From Prevotella bivia DSM 20514 (GTDB lineage Bacteria > Bacteroidota > Bacteroidia > Bacteroidales > Bacteroidaceae), in NCBI RefSeq assembly GCF_000262545.1, contig NZ_JH660660.1, positions 458,975-522,974 of the forward strand: 64,000 bases of DNA, in the 5' to 3' direction. The notes under the pieces were generated by a model that saw nothing but the letters and a program-made list of their open reading frames with translations, was not told where the DNA came from and ran no database searches. Each line of letters opens with the position of its first letter. Within the stretch, counting starts at the first letter, position 1. Below are positions 18,279 to 28,063 of this stretch, piece by piece. Both the position numbers and the translations under genes were made by a program.

Positions 18279-20792
18279 TTATTTCTTCTTATTATTTCTT
18301 TTCTCATTAGCAAGCTGTCGGATAGCGGTCTCTATATCGCCACCGAGTTGTTCCGCACGCTGCATGACCTCTACCTTTTCTGTTTCCTCCGTGGTGTAGG
18401 TCAGGTATTCCTCCATGCTCACCTCCGTAGCATAGACAGCACTCTGCATACCGCCCAAGCCTATCCATACCTCTTTGTAGAGTCGGTTCGGGTCATTGTT
18501 CTGGTTGATGGAGAGTATCTGGCTCTTTTCCTTTTCAGATAAGCCGAGCATCGCCTGTATACCATCGAACTTGGTCATGTATTTTCTTTGGTCGAGCAAT
18601 ATCTTGCAGTCGGAGTTGTTGATGATACTTTCCTTGACAATGGGTGATTGAATGATATCGTCCACCTCCTGAGTCACGACAATGGCTTCCCCGAAATACT
18701 TTCTCACCGTCTTATAGAGATACTTGATGTAGTCTGCCATGTTTGCCGAAGCAATGGCTTTCCACGCTTCCTCAATGAGTATCATCTTGCGGATACCCTT
18801 TAATCGGCGCATCTTGTTGATGAAGGCTTCCATGATGATGATGGTTACCACTGGAAAGAGGTCTTTATTGTCCTTTACTTGGTCAATCTCAAAGACGATG
18901 AAGCGTTTAGAGAGCAGATCGATGTTCTTGTCCGAGTTCAAGAGAAAGTCGTAACGACCGCCACGATAGTATTGCTTCAATGTCGTTAAGAGGTTGTTAA
19001 TATTGAAGTCTGAGAGCGTTACCTTAATATCTCGCTTTTCCATATCCTTGCGGTACACGTCCCGCAGATACTCATAGAAGGTATTGAAGCAGGGAACGAT
19101 GGTATGATCCGTCCTGATAAGTTCGATATAGGCATTGACGGCAGAACCGAGTTCGCCTGCTTCGGTCTTGGAGATATGTTCATCAGCACTTTTCCAAAGT
19201 GTAAGTAATAATGTGCAGATACTCTCCCTTTTCTCTACATCGAAGAAGTAATCATCCGTATAAAAAGGGTTGAAGGATATCGGATTTTCATTGGTATAGG
19301 TAAAATACACACCGTCCTCACCTTTGGTCTTGCGGTGGATAAGTTCACACAAGCCTTGATACGAGTTACCCGTATCAACCAAGAGGACGTGTGCCCCTTG
19401 CTCGTAATACTGACGTACCATGTGGTTGGTGAAAAAAGACTTACCACTACCCGAAGGACCCAAGATAAATTTGTTACGGTTGGTAATCACGCCGCGCTTC
19501 ATTGGCAGGTCGGAGATGTCGAGGTGGATGGGCTTTCCCGAAAGGCGGTCTGCCATTTTGATACCAAAAGGAGAGAGCGAATCTTTGTAGTTCGTCTCTG
19601 CCGTAAAGAAACAGAGGGCAGGCTCGATGAAAGTATAAAATGACTCTTCTGCGGGAAAGTCTGCCGCATTGCCGGGAATACCCGCCCAGTAGAGCGTTGC
19701 CGCATCAATGGTATTGTGGCGAGGGTGGCATTCCATAAGAGCAAGTGCAGAACCCACGTCATTCTTAATCTGGCGAAGTTCTTCCTTATCGCTGCTCCAT
19801 GCCAGTACGTTAAAATGGGCACGGATAGATGTCAGCCCCTGTGAGTGAGCAATATTGAGATACTCCTGTATCCATTCCTCGTTGATTTGGTTGCTACGGC
19901 TGTAGCGTGCCAGCGAGTGCATATTCCTTGCCTGCTTCTCGAAGCGTTCCAGATTGGCATCGCTGTCCTCAATGAAGATATACTGGTTATAGATGTGGTT
20001 ACACGGCAACATCAGACCCACGGGAGCGGCAAAGGAAAGACGGCAGTCGCTCCTGTCGGTGGATAACCGTTCATATCGGCTATCCGTACTCACACTTGTG
20101 GGCAAATCATCTGTATCGCTTAATGTATGTAAGCAGAGCATATTGTCGCCCACACGCACAAGGTCTGCACCCAGACGGATGTCCTCCAATGAGGCATGTC
20201 CCTCTTCTGAAAGAGAGAAATACCTGTCAAGGAGACCACCCTTTTCATTTTTGCCAACTAACTCATCTTCAGTCATGCGGACAATTCTTATTTGCTCGGT
20301 ATCATTGATGATACGCTCGAACTGGTCTACGGCTTCCATAAACTTCATCACCTCATCCTTGTTGGTGATCTCCTTGGGCAATAGGTGTCCACGACAGAGT
20401 GAAGAGAAGTTGCTCTGCTGTGCCATACGCTGCTTGTTCGTCTTGGTAAGGAAGAGATAGACTGAATGGTGGAGATACGGACGCTCGTTGAAGTGCCGTT
20501 CTGATGCACGGGCAAGGAAACTTAATCCACCGTCGGAGAGCTTGCCCTGATAGTCCTCTTTGACGAACCAGTCCTGTTTATGCACGATGCAGTAGTCGGG
20601 CAGCACTTTGATAGCCTTATGCCAAGCCGAGTGCATTGCTTCGTATTCTGTAGAAGTGACGGTAAAGAGTTCGGGCAGTTCCACACGGAATGCAACCGTA
20701 ATATCTGCGTCCTTGCTCACCATGCAGCCCTGCTCGACGGAGAGCAGCGGGAACTTCGACTCCAAGGTAGTTATCTTACTGTTGTTTCTCAT
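18279..20792 (-). CDS. traG: TraG, VirB4-type conjugation ATPase
   Basis: This is the main ATPase of the Bacteroides mating channel, at the inner membrane. The 837 residues have an N-terminal CagE/TrbE/VirB-like domain (about 1-420) and a C-terminal ATPase domain with Walker A GPSGSGKSF at 445-453, VLLVDTGNSYQGL, and Walker B KMILIEEAWK near residue 675, followed by VVTQEVDDI. The full length is present. The start overlaps traF by 4 nt (ATGA-type coupling). Confidence 0.95.
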   Translation of the reverse strand: MRNNSKITTLESKFPLLSVEQGCMVSKDADITVAFRVELPELFTVTSTEYEAMHSAWHKAIKVLPDYCIVHKQDWFVKEDYQGKLSDGGLSFLARASERHFNERPYLHHSVYLFLTKTNKQRMAQQSNFSSLCRGHLLPKEITNKDEVMKFMEAVDQFERIINDTEQIRIVRMTEDELVGKNEKGGLLDRYFSLSEEGHASLEDIRLGADLVRVGDNMLCLHTLSDTDDLPTSVSTDSRYERLSTDRSDCRLSFAAPVGLMLPCNHIYNQYIFIEDSDANLERFEKQARNMHSLARYSRSNQINEEWIQEYLNIAHSQGLTSIRAHFNVLAWSSDKEELRQIKNDVGSALALMECHPRHNTIDAATLYWAGIPGNAADFPAEESFYTFIEPALCFFTAETNYKDSLSPFGIKMADRLSGKPIHLDISDLPMKRGVITNRNKFILGPSGSGKSFFTNHMVRQYYEQGAHVLLVDTGNSYQGLCELIHRKTKGEDGVYFTYTNENPISFNPFYTDDYFFDVEKRESICTLLLTLWKSADEHISKTEAGELGSAVNAYIELIRTDHTIVPCFNTFYEYLRDVYRKDMEKRDIKVTLSDFNINNLLTTLKQYYRGGRYDFLLNSDKNIDLLSKRFIVFEIDQVKDNKDLFPVVTIIIMEAFINKMRRLKGIRKMILIEEAWKAIASANMADYIKYLYKTVRKYFGEAIVVTQEVDDIIQSPIVKESIINNSDCKILLDQRKYMTKFDGIQAMLGLSEKEKSQILSINQNNDPNRLYKEVWIGLGGMQSAVYATEVSMEEYLTYTTEETEKVEVMQRAEQLGGDIETAIRQLANEKRNNKKK

Positions 20793-21124
20793 TGCTTCTT
20801 TCTTTTGGGTTGAAGGTTACGGATAAGGTTATAGACCGTCCGGCGGTTCAAAAGGTAGCGTGGGTGCATTCTCACGGCTCCCTTTTTCATGAGTCCGTAT
20901 TGCCCATACTTTCGGTTCATGGCAAACGTTTGCCACACCACGAGGGTGGCACCCACTACGCCTATGACCAGACAGGCTATTTGGCTCACTCCGCAGAGAT
21001 AGAGAATGACCACGAGGATGAAGACAGCCAGCAATCCTCCTGCAAAGAGGAATAGGTACTGCGCCTTCAAGCCCTTGAACTCCACCGTCCGACCTACACC
21101 TTTGTTGATTTCCCACTCAGCCAT
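20789..21124 (-). CDS. traF: Conjugative transposon protein TraF (DUF4133)
   Basis: The 111-residue protein starts MAEWEINKGVGRTVEFKGLK and has two membrane segments (about 25-45 and 50-68), then a basic tail ending PKRKKQ. Fold and size are VirB3-like. The start at 21124, 2 nt from the traE stop, matches the family; a longer frame to 21190 runs into traE and is not used. Confidence 0.9.
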   Translation of the reverse strand: MAEWEINKGVGRTVEFKGLKAQYLFLFAGGLLAVFILVVILYLCGVSQIACLVIGVVGATLVVWQTFAMNRKYGQYGLMKKGAVRMHPRYLLNRRTVYNLIRNLQPKRKKQ

Positions 21125-21126
21125 TG

Positions 21127-21429
21127 TTACAAGAAGAAAGAACGTAGGATGGTGGCAGCCACGATGAGGAAGATACACGCACCGAACCAAGAGGCTGCGG
21201 TCTTGCTCGTATCGGGGTCGCCACTAGAGAACTTGTTATAGACTTTTATTCCTCCGATCAAGCCCACCACGGCGCCGATGGCATAAATCAATTTGGTACC
21301 GGGGTCAAAATAACTGGTTACCATCTTTGTGGCTTCGTTGATGCCCGCCATTCCATTGCCCTGCGCATAAGCTCCTACGGTGGTGGCAGCCATCAGGAGC
21401 AGCATTGTGATTTTCTTTTTGTTGTTCAT
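21127..21429 (-). CDS. traE: Conjugative transposon protein TraE (DUF4134, pilin-like)
   Basis: The 100-residue protein has a signal peptide ending GAYAQ, then GNGMAGINEATKMV and two hydrophobic segments (about 47-64 and 80-98). This is VirB2-like and is the likely pilus subunit. It precedes traF and traG as in CTnDOT. Confidence 0.9.
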   Translation of the reverse strand: MNNKKKITMLLLMAATTVGAYAQGNGMAGINEATKMVTSYFDPGTKLIYAIGAVVGLIGGIKVYNKFSSGDPDTSKTAASWFGACIFLIVAATILRSFFL

Positions 21430-21583
21430 TGCTGTTTTTATTTTAAGTTGTTAAACAAATTATTTTCATTTTGGTGAAAGTGACAAGGGGTAGCTCGGTT
21501 TTATCGTATGACAGATATTGGCAGATTGTTTTACTTTTGAGCCACCCCCGCATCACTTTACAATATGAATAAAAACATTAGTC

Positions 21584-22357
21584 TTACAGATAGTATGACA
21601 GTGGACGCTCGCCCATATCGTCAGTTTCCGTCATCAGATTGTCAGAAGAGTTCTTTCTGGAGGCATCGAAAGTGGACAATTCATCTGTCTGCTCTTCTCC
21701 TTCCTCTGCGCTTCGGATTTTATCCAGCAGGATGGACTGCTCACCTTGCATTTTGGCGACATACTCCTTGTATTTCTCCATAAAGTCAGTGCCTTTAAGT
21801 TGACCGACAATTTCCTTGACTTCGACATCATCTACCTCATCACTGTTCTTACGCCACTTTCTCATGCGACCTAAGTCACGTGCGAGGATAGATTGACTGG
21901 ATACCTCGCCATCTTCAGATGCGGACTCAATAGGCAGACTCAGATCCTCGCGAGCAACCTCGTTTTCGTCCTCTCTTTCCATCTCATAGCTAACCTCCAT
22001 CTCGTTATCCTCTTCCTTCATGTCATCTTTATTTTCGGAGTTTTGCGGTACAAAATTATTACTATTCTGCTTTGAATTTTCAGATGAAGAAGCAGAGGGA
22101 ACTTGTGGGATAATAGGGGAAATGGAACGGCTTTTGCCAATCAGTACAAACTCGGCTTGATCTTCTGTTCCTTCTCCTTTTTGTCCGTCTTTTTCCTTCG
22201 TCGCTTCATTCTCCTTAGTCTGCTCATTGCCCTTTTTATTTTTCTTGATAAGGATGCCATACGGAGATACATACCGCATATAGAAGTACAGGATACCCAG
22301 CATTATCCAAATGATGATGAGTATCAGTATAAAACTGAAAAGTATTGTTTCCATCAT
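21584..22357 (-). CDS. TraD-like tra operon protein (DUF4122 type)
   Basis: The 257-residue protein has an N-terminal membrane segment (about residues 4-27, ILFSFILILIIIWIMLGILY) and a long, acidic, low-complexity cytosolic part rich in Glu, Ser and Lys. Position between traE and the DUF3408 gene fits the DUF4122/TraD proteins of CTns. It overlaps the upstream gene by 4 nt. Nothing suggests catalysis. A 154-nt gap to traE contains no gene. Confidence 0.7.
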   Translation of the reverse strand: MMETILFSFILILIIIWIMLGILYFYMRYVSPYGILIKKNKKGNEQTKENEATKEKDGQKGEGTEDQAEFVLIGKSRSISPIIPQVPSASSSENSKQNSNNFVPQNSENKDDMKEEDNEMEVSYEMEREDENEVAREDLSLPIESASEDGEVSSQSILARDLGRMRKWRKNSDEVDDVEVKEIVGQLKGTDFMEKYKEYVAKMQGEQSILLDKIRSAEEGEEQTDELSTFDASRKNSSDNLMTETDDMGERPLSYYL

Positions 22358-22878
22358 AGTGTTATTGTTGTCTTGCGTCTTTGTTTTGCTGCCGCACTGT
22401 TGAGCAATTCCAAATGTTCACGCAGGTGTTCCCGAAGAATGTTGTCTATATATGCGGCTATGGAAACACGCTCCCCCAAGTCCTGCAACACGTTGCGCAG
22501 GTTCTGCAGCGTTTCCAGATTAATGGAGAAGGCTGTCCGCATTTGGGAACGGACGGGACGAAAGTACAGGGAACGGTACTCCTCGATGGAAAGGGATAGC
22601 CTGATGGGCTTTTCCATTCTCGGATTACTTTCTCTTCTTGTTTCCTTATCCCTTGTCTTCCCAGTTTCCTCCTCAGTTTCTTCTGCAAATTTCTCTTTTA
22701 ACGTCTTTGCCTCTTTCGGAACTCTTTCCTCCTCTCGTGATGTTTCAGGCAAAGGCGCAGCTTCATCGGTCGGGTCGAAGGAGTTGGGAGTCGTTGCTGG
22801 TTCCACAACGACGTTGTCCTCTGCCATTTTCTTCAGCTTGGTTTCCAGCTGTTGCTTTCTTTCCTCAATCGTTGCCAT
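22354..22878 (-). CDS. DUF3408 ribbon-helix-helix-like tra protein
   Basis: The 174-residue protein has a charged, disordered N-terminal half (Glu/Lys/Thr-rich) and a C-terminal region with IRLSLSIEEYRSLYFRPV and RVSIAAYIDNILREHL. This is the DUF3408 pattern, likely a ribbon-helix-helix DNA-binding domain. It lies between the ParA-like traA and the TraD-like gene, overlapping traA by 14 nt, and may regulate tra expression or act at oriT. Confidence 0.8.
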   Translation of the reverse strand: MATIEERKQQLETKLKKMAEDNVVVEPATTPNSFDPTDEAAPLPETSREEERVPKEAKTLKEKFAEETEEETGKTRDKETRRESNPRMEKPIRLSLSIEEYRSLYFRPVRSQMRTAFSINLETLQNLRNVLQDLGERVSIAAYIDNILREHLREHLELLNSAAAKQRRKTTITL

Positions 22879-23668
22879 TTTCTGATTTCGTTTTTAGTTT
22901 GAGACGTTGTATCAAATCTGATATGAGCTCATCCACTCCTGTGCCTCTTCTCAACCCCTTTGCGGGAGGCTGATAGGTGGAGCGAAACACTCCTCGTAGC
23001 CCGTATGTGGAAAGTTCGTGGGAGAAGCGGTGCATGGCATATACATAGCCGGGAAGGAGCGTGATTTGCTGCTCGTTGATGAACTTAGTATATTCATCAA
23101 TGATGACGTTCCTTACCCTTCTGTCCACCTTGTTCCAAAACAGTATGATGTCCTTTATCTGGGAATCGGACATAGAAACTCCAATGTCCGTGATAGTCTT
23201 GGCGTATGCCAGACATGACACCAGGGACTGGATGTCGGCTTCAAGCGGAGAAAGAATATAGTCCATCTGAAGGGACAGCTCCATCAGCTCAGAGGTTCCT
23301 GCATGACCGGGGAAGTCGAACACTACCACCTGAAACTCCTCGTCATGGAGTCTCTCGATATGGTTACTGGCTGTTTTGACCGCATCACGGGGGGCGGACT
23401 TGTAAATTCGGTATGCTTGTTTACCGAATGTTTGAAAATACGCTTCCATCGACCTTGACAGTTCCTCGCTTTTCTGAATGACACTCTTCTCTCGCTCCCT
23501 GAGTTTGTAAAAGGAATCCTGTGACAAGTCGCAGTCCACCACGAAGAGATTGACATCCTTCTCATAGAAAAGGATGCTACTTATGATTTCGGCAAGCGTA
23601 CTTTTCCCGACTCCTCCCTTTTGCGAGGAGAACCCCAGAAAGAGGGGGTGTTGTTGTTTGTTCTCCAT
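22865..23668 (-). CDS. traA: TraA, ParA-like ATPase
   Basis: This ParA/MinD-type ATPase of 267 residues has the deviant Walker A FSSQKGGVGKST near residue 14-25, LFVVDCDLSQDSFYKLR, and Walker B VVVFDFPGHAGTSELME. It is the first gene of the tra operon in CTnDOT-type elements and probably helps position DNA or channel parts. Upstream is the divergent region with the oriT-like repeats and a 12-bp palindrome, the likely promoter/operator area. Confidence 0.9.
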   Translation of the reverse strand: MENKQQHPLFLGFSSQKGGVGKSTLAEIISSILFYEKDVNLFVVDCDLSQDSFYKLREREKSVIQKSEELSRSMEAYFQTFGKQAYRIYKSAPRDAVKTASNHIERLHDEEFQVVVFDFPGHAGTSELMELSLQMDYILSPLEADIQSLVSCLAYAKTITDIGVSMSDSQIKDIILFWNKVDRRVRNVIIDEYTKFINEQQITLLPGYVYAMHRFSHELSTYGLRGVFRSTYQPPAKGLRRGTGVDELISDLIQRLKLKTKSENGND

Positions 23669-23829
23669 AATGATAATTTCTTAGTTTATATTATTTGTCT
23701 ATTTGATGTTTGGATGTTCTTTTATTCTTAAGAGTTATCAGCAGACAGTTTGTTTTGACTACATTTGGTTCATACGATAGTCCTAAAGAACGATTTCGAG
23801 TTCTTACAATCTGTTGTACTGACAATAGT

Positions 23830-23841
23830 TTGTCATGACAA
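23830..23841. promoter_or_regulatory. Palindromic operator candidate upstream of traA
   Basis: TTGTCATGACAA is a perfect 12-bp palindrome, embedded among repeats of GACAATA and TTGTTATG between 23815 and 23870. It lies 160 nt upstream of traA in the traA-mobA divergent region and could bind a tra regulator. Confidence 0.35.
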
Positions 23842-24108
23842 TAAATTGTTATGAATATGTATTGTTCCTTCTTATCATCTTTGGTGCAAGCAGGCGGTAA
23901 TATGATATGTCTTTTGCTTGTGACATCATACCATTGTTCGCTCGCTCTGACTGCAAAATAAATGATATTTCTGCTGATTTTATTACAGCGATGAAGTGCA
24001 GGGAAATACGAGGAAAAAGAGTGAATATCGCTGATAATGAGATATTTGAAAATCTGCCGTAACTTTGCAGGCGAGAATAATACATGGAGGTAACGTACCG
24101 AAGCAGAC

Positions 24109-24217
24109 ACCCCAAAAGGGTGGATACTTCAATCGTATCAACTCTTAATATTGGCAAGGTGTGTCTTTGTAACACAAACTTACAGTTGTACCACAAAGAC
24201 CCTTGCCCCAAAGGGGA
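24109..24217. other. oriT: oriT-like inverted-repeat cluster
   Basis: Arms GCAAGGTGTGTCTTTGT (24154-24170) and ACAAAGACCCTTGC (24193-24206) form an imperfect inverted repeat with an inner ACAA/TTGT stem. It is flanked by a CCCCAAAGGGG hairpin (24206-24216) and a CCCCAAAAGGG repeat near 24110. Position directly upstream of the relaxosome genes mobA-mobB is where CTnDOT-type oriT lies. The nick site cannot be placed. Confidence 0.5.
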
Positions 24218-24257
24218 TTAAATCACTCCAAAGTCGTGATTAAAGAAAAGTAAAGCT

Positions 24258-24670
24258 ATGGATAAGGAAGAGAAATCTCGTTCAGAGAGAAAAAAGCGGA
24301 AAAGCCACGCTGGGACAATTGGCACGTGCGGTTGCCCAACCCCAAAGACCAGCAAAAAGTCATTGAACTTTTCCATAAATCCGGTGCAAAATCGAAGTCT
24401 GATTTTGTGCGTGGATGTATTCTTGGAGGGAAGTTCAAGGTGATAACAGTGGATAAATCCGCTGTGGACTATTATCGTAAACTCTCGGAATTGATTGCCG
24501 AAAATCATCGGATAGGCGTACTCTACAACCAAACAGTACGCGCAATAAACTCTTATCACAGCGTGAAAACTGCACAGATTTTACTTGAAAAATTGGAAAA
24601 AATCTCTTGTCAAATCATCACGCTACAACAGAAAGCCATCCAACTGACGGAACAATTTGATAGTCGATAA
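24258..24670 (+). CDS. mobA: MobA relaxosome protein with a -1 frame break at an A6 run
   Basis: MobA would bind oriT and help the relaxase. The start MDKEEKSRSERKK (ATG at 24258) and the body EKPRWDNWHVRLPNPKDQQ through TEQFDSR (to 24670) lie in two frames. They join by a -1 shift at A-AAA-AAG, 24290-24296, which in the zero frame is exactly a classical slippery heptamer. The joined 137-residue product resembles small MobA/RHH-type accessory proteins. Either programmed -1 frameshifting restores it, or one A was lost from an A7 run. Without the shift, only a short peptide, or a protein from the internal GTG at 24326, is made. It is followed by mobB after 6 nt. Confidence 0.7.
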
Positions 24671-24676
24671 AGGAAT

Positions 24677-25951
24677 ATGATTGCAAAGATTTCTTCTACC
24701 GAGAACCTTGGAGGAGCATTGGGATATAACTTCAAAAAGGTGCAGCACGACGAAGCGGCAGTTCTCTGCGTGAACGAACTTCGGAAAGGCTTCGATGGCA
24801 CTTTTCAAATGGATAAGGTACTTGCCGATATGCAAAAGGCAATACCTGAGCAATGCAGAACAAAGAAAACGGTCTTTCACTGCTCCCTCAATCCGCACCC
24901 AGACGAGAAGCTGTCTGATGAAAGGCTCACACAGATTGCGAAGGAGTATATGGAGGAACTCGGCTATGGCAAGCAACCCTACATCGTCTTTAAGCATAAT
25001 GACATTGCCCGTGAGCATATCCACATCGTTTCGCTTCGAGTGGATAGCCAAGGCAGAAAAATCAATGACAAGTATGAGGGCAGGCGAAGCAAGAAGATTA
25101 CTAATGCTTTGGAAAAGAAATATAACCTCATTCCAAGTTCAAAGGTCAGTGATAGAACAACAAAAGAAACACCAAAGGTCGATACTACGCAAGGGAATAT
25201 CAAGGAACAAGTGGCAAATACTGTTCGTTCTGCGATGAAGCATTATACCTTCTGCTCCTTAGGTGAACTAAATGCCGTTCTGCGTAAATACAACCTTGCA
25301 GTAGAGGAGGTAAAGACCGAGTATAGGGGCAAGCGATATGATGGGCTGGTCTATGTGCCTACCGATGACAAGGGCAATAAGGTGAGCACGCCCATTCACG
25401 CCTCGGACATTGGTAGAGGTGTGGGCTATGCTGCCGTTCAGAACAAGATGCTGAAATCGAAGCAGATAGTTAAGCCATTGATACCAACCATCAGAAGAAA
25501 GGTATTAGAAGTAATGCGTACTTCTCCCCACACGGAGGGAATACTCCGACAAAGATTGGAGGAACAAGGCTTGCGAGTGGTAATCCGAAAGAATGATAAT
25601 GGACGCATCTATGGTATTACGTTCATTGATGACAAAGAAGGCATTGCGCTCAATGGTTCCCGATTGGGTAAAGGATATGCTGCCAATGTATTCAACGCAT
25701 ATCTATCTAATCCAGCACACAATCCATTCTTGGATGAATCGCTTTATGGAAAGATTGATACCACCTTACAGCAACAGATGCAGACAATACAGTCTGATGA
25801 GCAGGAAGGCGACAACCTTGTCGATGAACTTATCGACGATATGGTGGGAGAATCCTTCTCTTCATCGGGCAATGATGATTGGAAAGAAGCGGCATGGCAA
25901 CGCAAACTCCGTAAGCAAAGTAAGGTAAAACTTAAACGCAGGAAACGTTAA
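24677..25951 (+). CDS. mobB: MobB relaxase
   Basis: This relaxase nicks oriT and leads the strand into the recipient. The 424 residues have an N-terminal relaxase domain with HCSLNPHPDEKLSDE and the His triad motif NDIAREHIHIVSLRVD near residue 115-130; the catalytic Tyr is probably among Y92/Y97 in YMEELGYGKQPY. The C-terminal half carries a basic KLKRRKR end. It fits the MOBP-type relaxases of CTnDOT-like elements. It lies between mobA and mobC and reads away from the tra operon. Confidence 0.9.
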   Translation: MIAKISSTENLGGALGYNFKKVQHDEAAVLCVNELRKGFDGTFQMDKVLADMQKAIPEQCRTKKTVFHCSLNPHPDEKLSDERLTQIAKEYMEELGYGKQPYIVFKHNDIAREHIHIVSLRVDSQGRKINDKYEGRRSKKITNALEKKYNLIPSSKVSDRTTKETPKVDTTQGNIKEQVANTVRSAMKHYTFCSLGELNAVLRKYNLAVEEVKTEYRGKRYDGLVYVPTDDKGNKVSTPIHASDIGRGVGYAAVQNKMLKSKQIVKPLIPTIRRKVLEVMRTSPHTEGILRQRLEEQGLRVVIRKNDNGRIYGITFIDDKEGIALNGSRLGKGYAANVFNAYLSNPAHNPFLDESLYGKIDTTLQQQMQTIQSDEQEGDNLVDELIDDMVGESFSSSGNDDWKEAAWQRKLRKQSKVKLKRRKR

Positions 25952-26004
25952 GTACACGTTCAAATAACATTCAAAGGATTTTCTAACAACAATAAAATAG
26001 CATT

Positions 26005-28011
26005 ATGGCACAAGAAGACGATTTAAGGGCATTGGGTAAGGTCATGGACTTTATGCGGGGGATTTCAGTAATTTTCCTCCTGATTAACTGTTATTGGTTC
26101 TGCTACGAGGCGTTTCAGTCGTGGCACTTCACGCTTGGTATCATTGACAAGATACTCATGAATTTTCAACGTACTACGGGATTATTTTCATCTATCCTAT
26201 GGACGAAACTCTTTTGTGTGGTATTCCTCGCTTTATCGTGTTTAGGCACAAAAGGCGTGAAGGAAGAGAAAATCACGTGGCCAAAGATTTGGACGGTGCT
26301 TTTCTCCGGCTTCGTCTTTTTCTTTCTCAACTGGTGGCTGTTGGCATTGCCCATTGGCAAGATAGGGGCGGCTTCGCTCTATATATTTACGCTGTCCATT
26401 GGCTATATCTGCTTGCTGATGGGCGGCGTATGGATGAGTCGACTGCTCAAAAACAACCTGATGGACGATGTATTCAACACGGAGAATGAGAGTTTTATGC
26501 AGGAAACAAGGCTGATGGAGAATGAATACTCGGTCAATCTCCCTACACGTTTTTACTATAAGAAGAAGTGGAACAAGGGCTGGATCAATGTGGTCAATCC
26601 TTTCCGTGCCTCGATGGTGCTCGGTACACCCGGTTCGGGCAAGTCATACGCTATTGTGAACAACTATATCAAGCAGCAGATAGAAAAAGGCTTTGCCATG
26701 TATATTTATGACTATAAGTTTCCCGACCTTTCGGAAATAGCCTATAATCACCTGCTCCGTCATTTGAACGCTTACAAAGTAAAGCCACAGTTCTATGTAA
26801 TCAACTTCGACGACCCACGCAAGTCGCACCGGTGCAACCCCATCAATCCTGCCTTTATGACGGATATATCGGATGCCTACGAGAGTGCCTACACCATCAT
26901 GCTTAACCTCAACCGCTCGTGGATACAGAAGCAGGGAGATTTCTTCGTCGAGTCACCGATTATCTTGCTGGCTGCCATCATTTGGTTTCTGAAAATCTAT
27001 GAAAACGGGAAGTATTGCACATTTCCACACGCTATTGAGTTTCTGAACCGCCCCTACGCACAGATTTTCCCCATACTCACCTCCTACGATGAACTTGCCA
27101 ACTACCTTTCTCCCTTCATGGATGCGTGGGAAGGAGGGGCGCAAGACCAGTTGCAGGGACAGATTGCCAGTGCCAAGATACCGCTTTCAAGAATGATTTC
27201 TCCGGCTCTCTATTGGGTGATGACAGGTGATGATTTCTCGCTTGACATCAACAATCCCAACGAGCCGAAAGTACTTGTTGTGGGCAATAATCCCGACCGG
27301 CAGAATATCTATTCGGCAGCACTCGGACTTTACAATAGCCGTATCGTAAAGCTCATCAACAAGAAGAAGCAACTTAAAAGCTCGGTAATTATCGACGAGT
27401 TGCCAACGATTTACTTCCGTGGATTGGATAATCTCATAGCCACAGCACGAAGCAATAAAGTGGCAGTGTGCTTGGGTTTTCAGGACTTTTCGCAGCTTAC
27501 CCGTGACTATGGCGACAAGGAGAGCAAGGTAATCCAGAATACGGTGGGTAATGTGTTCTCAGGGCAGGTGGTTGGAGAAACAGCCAAAACTCTTTCCGAG
27601 CGTTTCGGCAAGGTACTTCAGCAGCGACAATCTATGACCATCAACCGAAACGACAAATCCACCTCTATCTCCACACAGATGGACAGCCTTATCCCTGCAT
27701 CGAAAATCAGTAACCTTACACAGGGTATGTTTGTGGGTGCAGTGTCCGACAACTTTGATGAACGTATCGACCAAAAGATTTTTCACGCGGAGATTGTTGT
27801 GGATAGTGCCAAGGTGTCGGCTGAAATGAAAGCATACCAGCCCATCCCTATGATAGTGGAATTCAAAAATGAAGATGGCTCAGACAATCTCAAAGAAACC
27901 ATCGAAGCCAATTATCGTAAGATAAAGCAAGAAATACTCTCGCTGGTTGATTCAGAGATTCAAAGGATAAAGAACACCCCTGCCTTGTCCCATCTCATTC
28001 CAGACAAATAA
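26005..28011 (+). CDS. mobC: MobC, VirD4/TraG-type coupling protein
   Basis: The coupling ATPase brings the relaxase-DNA complex to the channel. The 668 residues have about four N-terminal membrane segments (residues 18-32, 60-80, 95-115, 122-142), Walker A GTPGSGKSY at 207-215 and Walker B SSVIIDELPTIYF near residue 455. The C-terminal third is closely similar to the fragment at 50542-51275. It follows mobB by 53 nt. It appears intact. Confidence 0.93.
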   Translation: MAQEDDLRALGKVMDFMRGISVIFLLINCYWFCYEAFQSWHFTLGIIDKILMNFQRTTGLFSSILWTKLFCVVFLALSCLGTKGVKEEKITWPKIWTVLFSGFVFFFLNWWLLALPIGKIGAASLYIFTLSIGYICLLMGGVWMSRLLKNNLMDDVFNTENESFMQETRLMENEYSVNLPTRFYYKKKWNKGWINVVNPFRASMVLGTPGSGKSYAIVNNYIKQQIEKGFAMYIYDYKFPDLSEIAYNHLLRHLNAYKVKPQFYVINFDDPRKSHRCNPINPAFMTDISDAYESAYTIMLNLNRSWIQKQGDFFVESPIILLAAIIWFLKIYENGKYCTFPHAIEFLNRPYAQIFPILTSYDELANYLSPFMDAWEGGAQDQLQGQIASAKIPLSRMISPALYWVMTGDDFSLDINNPNEPKVLVVGNNPDRQNIYSAALGLYNSRIVKLINKKKQLKSSVIIDELPTIYFRGLDNLIATARSNKVAVCLGFQDFSQLTRDYGDKESKVIQNTVGNVFSGQVVGETAKTLSERFGKVLQQRQSMTINRNDKSTSISTQMDSLIPASKISNLTQGMFVGAVSDNFDERIDQKIFHAEIVVDSAKVSAEMKAYQPIPMIVEFKNEDGSDNLKETIEANYRKIKQEILSLVDSEIQRIKNTPALSHLIPDK

Positions 28012-28063
28012 TACAAACACGGATTGGGTATTGTAGTTGCAGTGTGATGATTACGGAACATGG

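Noticed and set aside
23691..24110. 139-codon minus-strand frame upstream of traA
   Set aside because: Composition is not protein-like and it covers the repeat-rich operator and oriT area; no family features.
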